A stretch of DNA of 64,000 bases from Arthrobacter nitroguajacolicus_D (GCF_031455195.1 NZ_JAVDSH010000010.1:62001-126000), one strand, 5' to 3'; positions 50,413 through 58,934 are shown, counted from the first letter of the stretch. A program made the numbers and translations. Notes: a model not told the origin generated them from the sequence alone.

Positions 50413-50925
50413 TCAGCCGTCCTTTGAATTGCCGTTGGTGGCCCCGGCCCGGCGTTGCAGCCACAGCGGCATGCCCACCACGAAAACCAGCAGGACCAGG
50501 ATGATGCCGCCGCCTGCCACCAAACCCGCGGTCCTGCCGGCCGTCACGTCGAAGACAAGGGAAGCGGAGCCGGTGATCAGAATGGCTACGCCCGCGAGTG
50601 CCCACTTGGTGATGATGTCGGCGCTGGAGACGAGGGTGGCTTTGAGCCCCCGCCGGAACAGCCGCCGATGCACGCTGACCGGGAGGACGATGAGCACGGT
50701 AGTCAAAGCAGCGGTCATGACGTTGAACAGATACAGGTTTTGCTGCCAGTCGTCCAGTTCGCTGAACCGGGCTTGGAAGGGAAGCGTCAGCAGGAAACCT
50801 CCCAGGATCTGGACTCCCGTTTGGAGCACGCGCAGCTCCTGGATCAATTCCATCCAGTTCCGGTCCATCCGCTCTTCGGTGGACTCGTTGCGGCCGATCC
50901 GGGGAATTTGATCCGGCTCTGTCAT
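50413..50925 (-). CDS. DUF6328 family membrane protein
   Basis: 170 aa with four membrane segments. The N-terminal RMDRNWMELIQELRVLQTGV and FLLTLPFQARFSELDDWQQN are characteristic of the family; VHRRLFRRGLK follows the second segment. ATG 50925 has GAGGTG upstream. The family function is not known. The 238 bp between it and the SAP-like gene (50175-50412) contain no supported gene. Confidence 0.8.
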   Translation of the reverse strand: MTEPDQIPRIGRNESTEERMDRNWMELIQELRVLQTGVQILGGFLLTLPFQARFSELDDWQQNLYLFNVMTAALTTVLIVLPVSVHRRLFRRGLKATLVSSADIITKWALAGVAILITGSASLVFDVTAGRTAGLVAGGGIILVLLVFVVGMPLWLQRRAGATNGNSKDG

Positions 50926-51036
50926 TCGTGCACCTCGCAACTCTTGGTGGACGCCGACGTTGCACCGGGCTACGGTCGGATTGTCAGCGTTCCTCGAACT
51001 TTTCTCGGGGCCTCAACGGATTCCAAGGAGGAAGAA

Positions 51037-51267
51037 ATGAGCCAGGACGAGCATCGCGTTGAGCCGTCGGATGAACCCGGCGGTTATGGAACTCCCACCC
51101 CGGAACAGGAACTTCCCGGTCAGGGCGCCCAAGGGGAAACGCCCGAGCGGCCGGCCCAGGATGAGCCCGGGGTGCCGGAGGGGGAATTCCCAACGCCCAA
51201 GGATCCCGATGCCGCTCCACCGCCCTCGGCAATAGGTGACCCGACGGGTGGCGCGGGCGGGCAGTAG
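51037..51267 (+). CDS. small acidic proline-rich protein of unknown function
   Basis: 76 aa with a strong AAGGAGG Shine-Dalgarno. MSQDEHRVEPSDEPGGYGTP starts a Pro/Glu/Gly-rich chain without predicted fold, ending GDPTGGAGGQ. No family is recognised. It is divergent from the DUF6328 gene. Composition suggests a disordered stress-type protein, with no further support. Confidence 0.6.
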   Translation: MSQDEHRVEPSDEPGGYGTPTPEQELPGQGAQGETPERPAQDEPGVPEGEFPTPKDPDAAPPPSAIGDPTGGAGGQ

Positions 51268-51337
51268 ATGCGGCCGAGGACTGCCCCGATACGCAGTTCA
51301 GCTGCGGCGGGGCAGCCCTCGCACGGGGCGGCTGGAA

Positions 51338-51508
51338 TTAGACCGTATGACCCCTGCGCCCTGACATGAAGCTCAGGAGCCAGCCAATGGCCGCGATGAC
51401 AAGGAGGACGATTCCTACCCACAGCAGCCAGCTAAGGGCCTGGGAGAAACCGCCCACGAGGAGAAGAACAATTGCTACTACACCAGCAATGATCAGAAGC
51501 GTATTCAT
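51338..51508 (-). CDS. small membrane protein with two hydrophobic segments
   Basis: 56 aa. MNTLLIIAGVVAIVLLLVGG is the first segment, LLWVGIVLLVIAAIGWLLSF the second, and the end is SGRRGHTV. It resembles the short stress-induced membrane proteins that occur beside general stress genes, but I name no family. ATG 51508 has AAAGGA upstream. A GGGAATC-TTC-GATTCCC hairpin (51530-51546) lies in its leader. Confidence 0.65.
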   Translation of the reverse strand: MNTLLIIAGVVAIVLLLVGGFSQALSWLLWVGIVLLVIAAIGWLLSFMSGRRGHTV

Positions 51509-51529
51509 GGTCAGCACATTCCTTTCTGG

Positions 51530-51546
51530 GGGAATCTTCGATTCCC
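51530..51546. promoter_or_regulatory. short hairpin in the leader of the small membrane protein gene
   Basis: GGGAATC pairs with GATTCCC around a 3-nt loop, 22 bp upstream of the start codon on the minus strand. The remaining 51547-51805 is an AT-rich stretch, unusual here, and is the promoter region of dps. Confidence 0.35.
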
Positions 51547-51805
51547 AACTATGCATTCCGATTTACTTCGATTTAGTTATGCCGGTACCTGGGGACGTTC
51601 CGCCGCCCCTAAGTGCCTTTTCCGCTATCCCATACCGGCCTTCACCGTAGGATGAAGTTCGCCAGTTGTGAACAGCAACACTCTTCATTGTACTACTAAG
51701 CAACCTTATGAAAGGCTTATTGAAGTCGTCACTTGATGATTGGGCAGTTGCCGCAGTAAGCAGGTGGCACGTATTGGCTCAGATGAACGTCCATGAGAGG
51801 AACAC

Positions 51806-52285
51806 ATGAAAGCGTCACAGCAGCTTGCAGACAACCTTCAGATCGTCCTGACAGACCTTATCGAGCTGCAGCTCCAGGGAAAGCAGGCCCACTGGAACAT
51901 CGTGGGACCCAATTTCCGGGACCTTCACCTTCAGCTGGACGAGCTGGTGGTGGCAACCCGCGAATTCGCAGACGACACTGCCGAGCGAATGAGGGCACTG
52001 CATGCACTCCCCGACGGTCGCAGCGCCACCATCGCCAAGGGCACGCGGCTTGAGGAATTCCCCGCAGGCCTGGTCAACACCAAGAACGCCGTCAAGCTGG
52101 TCACCGACCGCGTGGAGCGCGCAGTCCAGACCATGCGGGATGTCCATGACGAGGTGGACGAAGAAGACCCCACGACGGCGGACCTCCTGCATGCGTTCAT
52201 CTCCAGGCTTGAGCAGCTGGTATGGATGATCAACGCCGAAATCATGAATGCAGGCGCAGCCGTCACGGACCCGGACGAGGCCTAG
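51806..52285 (+). CDS. dps: Dps/ferritin-like DNA-protection protein
   Basis: 159 aa. QGKQAHWNIVGPNFRDLHLQLDEL holds the ferroxidase His and Asp residues of Dps (H-W, D-x-x-x-D/E pattern). Further helices follow with VERAVQTMRDVHDEVDEEDP. Dps forms 12-mers that store iron and shield DNA from peroxide. GAGAGGAAC precedes the ATG. It lies 42 bp upstream of the topoisomerase IB gene, in the same direction, and downstream of the end-joining genes, giving a DNA-protection cluster. Confidence 0.93.
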   Translation: MKASQQLADNLQIVLTDLIELQLQGKQAHWNIVGPNFRDLHLQLDELVVATREFADDTAERMRALHALPDGRSATIAKGTRLEEFPAGLVNTKNAVKLVTDRVERAVQTMRDVHDEVDEEDPTTADLLHAFISRLEQLVWMINAEIMNAGAAVTDPDEA

Positions 52286-52327
52286 CAAGCGCCCGGACCA
52301 GGCTGATCGCGGACAAAGGAGCCCGGC

Positions 52328-53284
52328 GTGCCACGGCTTAAGCGAAGCGACCTTTCCAAGCCCGGCATCGTCCGCCGCAAGGTGGGCAAGGGCTTCAGCT
52401 ACCGCCACCCGGACGGGAGCCTGGTCAGCAAGGAGGATCGCCAGCGCATCAACGCGCTGGCGATCCCGCCTGCCTGGACTGAGGTGTGGATCTGTCCCTT
52501 CGAAAACGGACACATCCAAGCCACCGGCGTGGACGCGGCCGGTCGCAGCCAATACATGTACCACCCCCGCTGGCGTGAACGTAAGGACACCGAGAAGTTC
52601 CAGCGCGCGGCGGAGTTGGGCTCCGTGTTCCCTGCGGTGCGCCGGGCCGTCACGCTGCACCTCAAGGACATGTCCTCGCCCAAGCAACAAACCATCGCAG
52701 CTGCGGTGCGGCTGATGGACCTCGGCGCTTTGCGTGTTGGCTCCGAAAGCTACATGCGCCAGAACGGTTCGTATGGGCTCACTACCCTCCGCTGCCGGCA
52801 TGCGCGGGTCAAGGGCGATGCCGTGGCGCTCAAGTTCCCCGGCAAGAGCGGGCAACTGTGGGATACCTCTATCCACGACCCCGCCCTGGCCGCGTTCCTG
52901 GAGCCCCTGGCCCGACGCCCGGGCAAGGAGCGCTTGCTGGCTTACAAGGCGGATGGGTCCTGGGTCTCCCTGGATGCCTCCATGATCAATGAGTACCTTC
53001 GTACGATTGCCGGGGCCGCCTACACCTCCAAGGATTTCCGCACGTGGAAGGGGACGGCCGCCGCCGCACTCAGCCTGTTGAGTTCCGATGGCACCATGAC
53101 GCGTCCCCAGGCGCTGGTGAAAGCCATGAAGGACGCTGCGGCCCTCCTCGGCAACACTCCAACAGTGGCCCGCACATCCTATGTAGACCCGCGGATCGTT
53201 GAGGCCTACTTGTCCGGGGAACTGCAGGCAGTCAAGGCCACAGAACCTTCCATTGCTGCATTCCTGATCGAAAAACAAAGCTAG
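52328..53284 (+). CDS. type IB DNA topoisomerase
   Basis: 318 aa starting at GTG (AAGGAG upstream), the size of poxvirus-like bacterial TopIB. The N-terminal part has GFSYRHPDGSLVSKEDRQRI, the catalytic half has LMDLGALRVGSESYMRQNGS with the first arginine, TLRCRHARVKGD with the conserved Lys/Arg, DFRTWKGTAAA, and the active tyrosine in ARTSYVDPRIVEAY. It relaxes supercoils without ATP. Cotranscription with dps is likely. Confidence 0.92.
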   Translation: MPRLKRSDLSKPGIVRRKVGKGFSYRHPDGSLVSKEDRQRINALAIPPAWTEVWICPFENGHIQATGVDAAGRSQYMYHPRWRERKDTEKFQRAAELGSVFPAVRRAVTLHLKDMSSPKQQTIAAAVRLMDLGALRVGSESYMRQNGSYGLTTLRCRHARVKGDAVALKFPGKSGQLWDTSIHDPALAAFLEPLARRPGKERLLAYKADGSWVSLDASMINEYLRTIAGAAYTSKDFRTWKGTAAAALSLLSSDGTMTRPQALVKAMKDAAALLGNTPTVARTSYVDPRIVEAYLSGELQAVKATEPSIAAFLIEKQS

Positions 53285-53330
53285 CGCAGCTGTTCCGGGC
53301 CGCTGCCTCTGCCACCCTGTTGATTTTATG

Positions 53331-53344
53331 AGTACAGTCGTACT
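53331..53344. promoter_or_regulatory. palindromic operator before the membrane protein/TetR unit
   Basis: AGTACAGTCGTACT: 5-bp arms AGTAC/GTACT around AGTC, 55 bp before the membrane protein start. It suits a TetR dimer, most simply the protein encoded at 53961-54548. Confidence 0.5.
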
Positions 53345-53398
53345 AACAAAGATCGGCGGGCCATAACCTCGTCGGGATATGGCGTTGAGGAGCGGTGG

Positions 53399-53956
53399 AT
53401 GATTCTGTTCGCAATCGTGGTCTGTGAAGTTGCGTTCTGGGTGGCGATTCTCGCCGGCCTTACGGCACGGTATGTGCTGCGGCGCCCCCGCCTTGGCGGA
53501 GCCCTCCTGCTCCTTGCTCCGGTGATCGATGCTGTTCTGCTTGCCTTGGTGGCCGTCGACCTGCTGGGTGGGGGAACGGCCTCCTGGCACCATGGGCTCG
53601 CGGCGATCTACATTGGCGTCTCCATCGCTTACGGCAAACGCATGGTGGCATGGGCCGACGCGCACTTCCAGCACCGTTTCGCCAGCGGGCCGGCGCCGGA
53701 ACGACTCAGCGGGACCCGTTACACGGTCAAGTGCTGGCGGGATGTACTTCTTACCGCGTTGGCGGTAGTCATCGCCGCTGCGACGCTGGGAGCGATCATC
53801 CTCCTCGTCAACGACGCAGGACGGACCGCCGCCCTCTCGGAGTTCTTTCGCATTCTGGGCTTCATCTTCGCAATCGACTTCCTATGGGCCGTGAGCTACA
53901 CGATCTGGCCCAAGAAGCCCGCCAGCGCATTGCCGGCCGCCGCTCCTTCACGCTGA
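53399..53956 (+). CDS. hypothetical membrane protein cotranscribed with a TetR regulator
   Basis: 185 aa with about five hydrophobic segments (2-24, 32-56, 64-80, 116-140, 147-170). No family is recognised; ARYVLRRPRLGGALLLLAP and the final YTIWPKK are the most distinctive parts. GAGGAG lies 8 nt before the ATG. Stop-to-start distance to the TetR gene is 4 bp, so the regulator probably controls this gene. Confidence 0.75.
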   Translation: MILFAIVVCEVAFWVAILAGLTARYVLRRPRLGGALLLLAPVIDAVLLALVAVDLLGGGTASWHHGLAAIYIGVSIAYGKRMVAWADAHFQHRFASGPAPERLSGTRYTVKCWRDVLLTALAVVIAAATLGAIILLVNDAGRTAALSEFFRILGFIFAIDFLWAVSYTIWPKKPASALPAAAPSR

Positions 53957-53960
53957 GACC

Positions 53961-54548
53961 ATGCCACGGAGAATCGACGCAGAGGCACGTACCGCAGCAA
54001 TAGCGGAAGCTTCCTTGCGGGTGCTGGAACGCGAGGGCCTTTCGGGTCTTTCCGTGCGCGGGGTGGCAGCGGAAGCGGGCATCGCGGCCGCTTCACTGAG
54101 GCGCGCGTTTGCCACGCAACATGCCCTGCGGGAGTTCTGCCTGCAACTCATTGAGGATCGGGTCACCGCCCGAATCGCCGCACTTGAGCTCACTGACCGG
54201 GCTCTTGTTGATGCGTTGCTCCTGCAATTGCTTCCCATCGACAAGGAACGACGGCTGGAACTCGTTGCGCATGTCCAGCTCGGTGTCCTTTCGCTGACCG
54301 ACAGTGCGCTGCGTCCTGCCGCGATCAGGCTCAGCGAGGGAGTAGATCGCGTATGCCATGTCGCCCTTCGGATCCTGGCCGAAGCGGGTCAGTTTCACCC
54401 AAGCCGCGACCCCGAATATGAAGCCCAGCGGCTACGTGCGCTCCTGGATGGAATCGCAATGTATGGGCTGTTGAGCGGGGAACTGCCGGAGGGGGGTCCT
54501 ATGCTCAGGGTGCTCTCGCGCCATCTCGACGAGCTCGCCGGTCCCTAG
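53961..54548 (+). CDS. TetR family transcriptional regulator
   Basis: 195 aa. MPRRIDAEARTAAIAEASLR begins the DNA-binding domain; LSGLSVRGVAAEAGIAAASL is the helix-turn-helix. The C-terminal ligand domain (EFCLQLIEDRVTARIAALEL, then PIDKERRLELVAHVQLG and LLDGIAMYGLLSGE) is of the TetR_C type with a conserved short final helix. It lies 4 bp after the membrane protein gene and behind a 14-bp palindrome. The ligand is unknown. Confidence 0.88.
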   Translation: MPRRIDAEARTAAIAEASLRVLEREGLSGLSVRGVAAEAGIAAASLRRAFATQHALREFCLQLIEDRVTARIAALELTDRALVDALLLQLLPIDKERRLELVAHVQLGVLSLTDSALRPAAIRLSEGVDRVCHVALRILAEAGQFHPSRDPEYEAQRLRALLDGIAMYGLLSGELPEGGPMLRVLSRHLDELAGP

Positions 54549-54584
54549 TACCTCAGACACGACAAGGAAAAGTACCTCAGACAC
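54547..54584. repeat. 14-bp tandem direct repeat before the terminator
   Basis: AGTACCTCAGACAC occurs at 54547-54560 and again at 54571-54584. The first copy begins at the TetR stop codon region. Could be duplication scar or a protein site; nothing further is visible. Confidence 0.6.
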
Positions 54585-54586
54585 TC

Positions 54587-54630
54587 AAAGAGCCTGGTGC
54601 CACCCATATCCGGGTGGCACCAGGCTCTTT
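54587..54630. terminator. 19-bp perfect hairpin, terminator of tetR and the fructose PTS operon
   Basis: Arms 54587-54605 and 54612-54630 with a 6-nt loop; T-rich tails on both strands (CTTT). Lies between the TetR gene (plus) and ptsH (minus). Confidence 0.92.
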
Positions 54631-54657
54631 CCGTGGCGCTGAGGGGTTTGGGTGTCC

Positions 54658-54936
54658 CTACTCGGCGTCGTGGTCTGTTTCGAGGATCTTGACCAAGCTG
54701 TCCAGGGCTGCGTCAGCACCCTCGCCTTCAGCGCGCAGGACCACCACGTCGCCGTGGGCTGCACCCAGGCTCATCAGGGACAGAATGCTGGCTGCATCCA
54801 TGGCGTCATCAGCGGGCTCGCCCTGGCGGGCAATGGTGACGTCGAGGTCAAGGTCGCCGGCGGCCTCTGCGAAGATGGCTGCCGGGCGGGCGTGGAGGCC
54901 GACGCGGCTTGCGATGGTGGCTGTACGTTCAGGCAT
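54658..54936 (-). CDS. ptsH: HPr phosphocarrier protein
   Basis: 92 aa. The phosphorylated histidine is H15 in GLHARPAAIFAE. DDAMDAASILSLMSLGAAHG is the second signature, with S50 at the place of the regulatory serine of Gram-positive HPr. It passes phosphate from enzyme I to FruA EIIA. It is the last gene of the fructose operon, 36 bp after fruA, and just ahead of the terminator; no ptsI lies in this window. Confidence 0.94.
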   Translation of the reverse strand: MPERTATIASRVGLHARPAAIFAEAAGDLDLDVTIARQGEPADDAMDAASILSLMSLGAAHGDVVVLRAEGEGADAALDSLVKILETDHDAE

Positions 54937-54972
54937 TGGTGCTCCTTAGGTGTGGGTGGCTTTGTGGGAAGT

Positions 54973-57024
54973 CTAGACGCTGGCGGTGGCGGTGGCGGGG
55001 ACTGGCTCTGCTTCAACCGGCTTCCGGACGGCCCAGCGCTTGAGGGCGATGACCAGCAGTGCTGTGATAACCACGCCCACGGCAATCGAGAGGAAGAACA
55101 ACACGAAGTTGTCGATCGCAAAGAAGACGAAGAGGCCGCCATGGGGCGCCTTGGAAGTGACTCCGAAGGCCATGGACAGGGCGCCGGTTACAGCACCGCC
55201 CACCATGCTGGCAGGAATGACGCGAAGCGGATCTGCGGCTGCGAAGGGAATGGCGCCTTCGGAGATGAAGGAAGCACCCAGGAGCCACGCGGCCTTGCCG
55301 TTTTCACGCTCTGCCAGGGAGAAGAGCTTCTTGTCCAGGACGGTGGCCAGGGCCATAGCCAACGGCGGAACCATACCTGCCGCCATGACTGCGGCCATGA
55401 TCTGCCAGGGGGCCTGGTTGGTAACGCTCGCGGCGCCGAGGCCCGCGACGGCAAAGGCGTAAGCGACCTTGTTGACGGGTCCACCGAGGTCGAAGCACAT
55501 CATGAGGCCCAGGATGATGCCGAGGACGATCGCGCCGGCTCCGGTCAGGCTTGAGAGCCCGGCGTTCAGGGCGTTGGTGAGTGCGACGATGGGAGCGCCC
55601 AGGATCAGGAACATCAAGCCGGACGCCACCAGGGACGCGATCAACGGAATGATGACCACCGGCATCAGGCCGCGAAGCCAACGCGGGACGTCAAGCTTGC
55701 CGATCTGGTAGGCAACGTAGCCTGCCAGGAGGCCGCCGACGATACCGCCGAGGAAGCCTGCGCCCATAAACCCGGAAACGGCACCGGCCACAAAGCCGGG
55801 GGCGATGCCGGGGCGGTCAGCGATGGCGTAGGCGATGTAGCCAGCCAGCGCAGGAACCAGGAACCCGAGGGACAGGGCGCCGATCTTGAACAGCACCGCT
55901 CCGATGTAGGCACCCAGGGGTCCCCAAGCGTTGTCCGGGAATTCGGTGGGCAGGTTGAAGATGCTGTTTTCCACAACAATCTTGTCCGCGAAGCTGGTGA
56001 TGAGGTAGCCACCCATGAGGAACCCGAGGGCAATCAGGAGGCCACCACCGGCAACGAACGGGATCATGTAACTGACACCGGTGAGGAGTGCTCGCTTCAG
56101 CTTCTGGCCGATGTGCTCGCCCTTCTCCTCCTCGGCGCGCTCAGCCTGCTCTTCGGCACCGAAGTGCGGAACACGGCGTGCATGCGGGTCCACAGCAGCG
56201 GCCAAGGCCTCCTCCACCATTTTTGTGGGTTCGTCGATGCCACGCTTGACCGGAGCGTTGATGACCGGCTTACCGGCGAAGCGCTCCTTGCCGCGGACAT
56301 CGACGTCGACGGCGAAGATCACCGCGTCTGCCGCAGCGATCACTGCCGGGTCCAGCGGCTTGGCGCCGGAGGAACCCTGGGTCTCGACCTGGAGGTCCAC
56401 GCCCATTTCCTTGGCAGCTGCAACAAGCGAATCGGCCGCCATGTAAGTGTGCGCAATGCCTGTGGGGCAAGCGGTAACTGCAACGATGCGCTTGGGTGCG
56501 GCGGTCGTCGTCGTGCTTGTCGCAGCAGAAGCGCCGGCGGCCGGTGCCGCACCAGCAGGCGCTGCGGCTGGCTTGTCCGCCAACGCGCCGTCGACCAGGT
56601 CCACGATGTCCTGCTCCGTAGCGGCCGCGCGGAGTGCAGCCGTGAAGTCCTTCTTGATGAGGGAACGGGCCAGCTTGGAGAGCAGCTTCAGATGTTCCTG
56701 GTCTGCTCCGTCCGGGGCCGCGATGAAGAAGATGAGGTCCGCCGGACCGTCCTTGGCGCCAAAATCCACCTTGTGCGAAAGGCGCGCCATGGCAAGGGCA
56801 GGCTCCGTAACCGCCGCCGAGCGGCAGTGTGGGATGGCGATGCCACCGGGCACGCCGGTTGCGGTCTTCTGCTCACGGGCGAAGGCATCCGTGAAGAGCC
56901 CTTCAACCTCGGAAGCACGGCCGGCCGCGGCGACTTTGCCGGCCAGGACGCGGATGACGTCGGCGGGGGAGTCGCCCAGGTTCTGGTCGAGGGTGACCAA
57001 TTGGGGTGTGATCAGCTGGGTCAC
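54973..57024 (-). CDS. fruA: fructose-specific PTS permease EIIABC
   Basis: 683 aa, GTG start at 57024 (AAGGA upstream). The domains are EIIA (about 1-145, phosphorylated H66 in GIAIPHCRS), EIIB (about 165-265, phosphorylated C186 in AVTACPTGIAHTYMAA), then an EIIC membrane domain (about 305-683, with GFMGAGFLGGIVGGLLAGY). It imports fructose as fructose 1-phosphate, the FruK substrate. The start is 2 bp after the fruK stop. The A-B linkers are Ala-rich, as usual in actinobacteria. Confidence 0.95.
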   Translation of the reverse strand: MTQLITPQLVTLDQNLGDSPADVIRVLAGKVAAAGRASEVEGLFTDAFAREQKTATGVPGGIAIPHCRSAAVTEPALAMARLSHKVDFGAKDGPADLIFFIAAPDGADQEHLKLLSKLARSLIKKDFTAALRAAATEQDIVDLVDGALADKPAAAPAGAAPAAGASAATSTTTTAAPKRIVAVTACPTGIAHTYMAADSLVAAAKEMGVDLQVETQGSSGAKPLDPAVIAAADAVIFAVDVDVRGKERFAGKPVINAPVKRGIDEPTKMVEEALAAAVDPHARRVPHFGAEEQAERAEEEKGEHIGQKLKRALLTGVSYMIPFVAGGGLLIALGFLMGGYLITSFADKIVVENSIFNLPTEFPDNAWGPLGAYIGAVLFKIGALSLGFLVPALAGYIAYAIADRPGIAPGFVAGAVSGFMGAGFLGGIVGGLLAGYVAYQIGKLDVPRWLRGLMPVVIIPLIASLVASGLMFLILGAPIVALTNALNAGLSSLTGAGAIVLGIILGLMMCFDLGGPVNKVAYAFAVAGLGAASVTNQAPWQIMAAVMAAGMVPPLAMALATVLDKKLFSLAERENGKAAWLLGASFISEGAIPFAAADPLRVIPASMVGGAVTGALSMAFGVTSKAPHGGLFVFFAIDNFVLFFLSIAVGVVITALLVIALKRWAVRKPVEAEPVPATATASV

Positions 57025-57026
57025 TG

Positions 57027-58013
57027 TTAGTCCTTCTGGAGGGCCGTGATGGTTACGGCGTCGGGGGTTGTCTGGTGGACTGCCGGGACAGTGGAGCCCG
57101 GCAGCGAAGCAGCAGCGGCACCATGTGCCACCGCCTGACGAAGGCAGTCCTGAGCGGAACCACCCTGGGTTGCAGCCAACAGGTAGCCGGCCAGGGATGA
57201 ATCCCCTGCGCCCACTGTGCTGACGGCTTTGATCGGCGGATGCGTGGCGAACCATGCTCCGTCCGCGGTCACCAGGACTGCGCCCTTGGACCCGAGTGTT
57301 GCGAGAACGGCGCCTACACCGCTGGCGACGACGGCGGCAGCAGCTTGGGCGGCTTTGGCCGGGTCTGCTTCCAGTTGCTCAGCTGTGTAGACGTTGGTGA
57401 AACCTGCAGCGGCTGCAAGCTCGGCGAGCTCTTCCGCGTTCGGCTTGAGGAGGTCCGGCTTTCCTGCGGCATCACCCACCAGGGCTGCCGCAAGCGGCGC
57501 CCCGGAGGAGTCGATGGCGATGCCTGGGGCTACCGTCCCATCTGCATTCGACCGGAGTCGACGCGCGATTGTGGCGTAGAAGTCCGCGGGAACTCCTGGT
57601 GGGAGCGAGCCCGCGAGAACCACCCAGCTGGCGCCACGGGAACGGTCCAGCAGCAGCCCGATCAGGGCTTCCTGCTGTTCACCGCTCAGCTCCGGGCCGG
57701 GTTCGTTGATCTTGGTGGTGACGCCATCCGGTTCGGTGAGCGTGACATTGCTGCGCAGCGCCTGACCGATGGGGAGCGCCGCAAACGGCACGCCGCCGTC
57801 GTGCAGTCCGGAAAGAACGGGGTCCGAGTCGGCGCCCGGAAGGACAGCCAACGTTTCGAGGCCTGAGGCAACAAGGGCCCGGGAGACGTTGACGCCCTTA
57901 CCGCCGGATTCCTGGTGGACGGCCACGGCGCGCTGGACTTCACCGCGGGCCAGGGCTCCAGGGAGTTCCACCGTCCTGTCCAGGCTGGGGTTGGCTGTCA
58001 GGGTGACGATCAT
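57027..58013 (-). CDS. fruK: 1-phosphofructokinase
   Basis: 328 aa PfkB-family kinase. The first signature is GGKGVNVSRALVASG, the second is STVGAGDSSLAGYLLA with the catalytic Asp. It makes fructose 1,6-bisphosphate from fructose 1-phosphate. The start overlaps the end of the DeoR gene (ATGA), and fruA follows 2 bp after its stop. Tight coupling and gene order DeoR-fruK-fruA-ptsH identify the substrate well. Confidence 0.94.
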   Translation of the reverse strand: MIVTLTANPSLDRTVELPGALARGEVQRAVAVHQESGGKGVNVSRALVASGLETLAVLPGADSDPVLSGLHDGGVPFAALPIGQALRSNVTLTEPDGVTTKINEPGPELSGEQQEALIGLLLDRSRGASWVVLAGSLPPGVPADFYATIARRLRSNADGTVAPGIAIDSSGAPLAAALVGDAAGKPDLLKPNAEELAELAAAAGFTNVYTAEQLEADPAKAAQAAAAVVASGVGAVLATLGSKGAVLVTADGAWFATHPPIKAVSTVGAGDSSLAGYLLAATQGGSAQDCLRQAVAHGAAAASLPGSTVPAVHQTTPDAVTITALQKD

Positions 58014-58801
58014 GCGATCACCACGTCGACGCCGGCATCGGCCAGGGCGGCCGCGAGTTCCGCGGACGGTTCGCTGTCTGTTATCAACGTGTCAACATCC
58101 TTTAAGGTTGCGAACTGGACCAGTGTTTCGGCGTCCAGCTTGGAAGAATCGGCCAGGGCAACCACCCGCCGGGCAGACTTGACGAAGGCGGCCTTGACCG
58201 CTGCTTCCTCGGGGTCGGGGGTGCTCAGCCCGAAGTCGGCGTGGATCCCGTTGGTCCCCACAAAAGCGATGTCCGGACGGAGTCGGTACGCGGCCTCCAC
58301 CGTGGATTGCCCGACGGCTGCCTGGGTGAGGCCGCGGACACGGCCGCCCAGTATTTGGAGTGCAATTCCAGGAGTGGATGAGAGCTTGCCGGCGATGGGG
58401 ATGGCATGCGTGATGACTACGAGTTCGTCGCTTCCGTGGGCCGGCGGGGTCCGCTGTGCGAGCAGGTCCGCGAGGGTTTCCGTGGTTGATCCGGCGTCGA
58501 GGAGGATGCTGCCGCTGATGAGTTCCGGAATCAGGGCGAGTGCTGCGTTGGCGATCCGGAGCTTCTGGGACTGGCGCTGGACGGCACGCTCAAGGATGCT
58601 TTCTTCCCTGGTGCTCAGCCGGTCCGAAGGAACCGCGCCGCCGTGTACCCGGCGCAGGTTACCGGAAACTTCAAGGGCAGCGAGATCGCGGCGAATGGTC
58701 TCAGTGGTGATGCTGAAACGGTCGGCGAGGTCAGTGACGCTCACCCGTCCGCGCTCGGCGACGAGGGCGGAGATCAGTTGTTGGCGCTCTTCTGCGAACA
58801 C
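58010..58801 (-). CDS. fruR: DeoR/GlpR family repressor of the fructose operon
   Basis: 263 aa, GTG start with GGAGGG upstream. The helix-turn-helix is VSVTDLADRFSITTETIRRD, followed by LEVSGNLRRVHGGAV, the DeoR hallmark; the sugar-phosphate domain has LLDAGSTTETLADLL, VGTNGIHADFGLSTPD and ALADSSKLDAE. It probably senses fructose 1-phosphate or the bisphosphate and binds the inverted repeat 85 bp upstream. First gene of the operon. Confidence 0.92.
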   Translation of the reverse strand: MFAEERQQLISALVAERGRVSVTDLADRFSITTETIRRDLAALEVSGNLRRVHGGAVPSDRLSTREESILERAVQRQSQKLRIANAALALIPELISGSILLDAGSTTETLADLLAQRTPPAHGSDELVVITHAIPIAGKLSSTPGIALQILGGRVRGLTQAAVGQSTVEAAYRLRPDIAFVGTNGIHADFGLSTPDPEEAAVKAAFVKSARRVVALADSSKLDAETLVQFATLKDVDTLITDSEPSAELAAALADAGVDVVIA

Positions 58802-58885
58802 TTACCCTCCATTGCGGTAAAGCCAAGAATTCAGTACAGCCACAGCCGTGACTGCTGTCACAACGATGTGGAATTGCTTGACTCT

Positions 58886-58934
58886 ATCTTTGTTTATGTG
58901 GGGAAGTCAAGAGAAAACCAACATAAACAAAGAT
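58886..58934. promoter_or_regulatory. operator of the fructose operon: two 14-bp half sites
   Basis: ATCTTTGTTTATGT (58886-58899) and its exact reverse complement ACATAAACAAAGAT (58921-58934) flank a 21-nt spacer that contains TTGACT-like promoter sequence on the minus strand (around 58908-58914). The layout fits a DeoR repressor bound on both sides of the RNA polymerase site. Confidence 0.75.

Noticed and set aside
49991..50965. A long minus-strand frame across the SAP-like and DUF6328 genes
   Set aside because: It overlaps two better-supported genes in another frame, is Arg/Pro-rich and has no ribosome site at internal starts.
51815..53674. An open minus-strand frame of 619 codons over dps and topoisomerase IB
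   Set aside because: Both plus-strand genes are clearly real; the antisense frame has shadow composition and no ribosome site.
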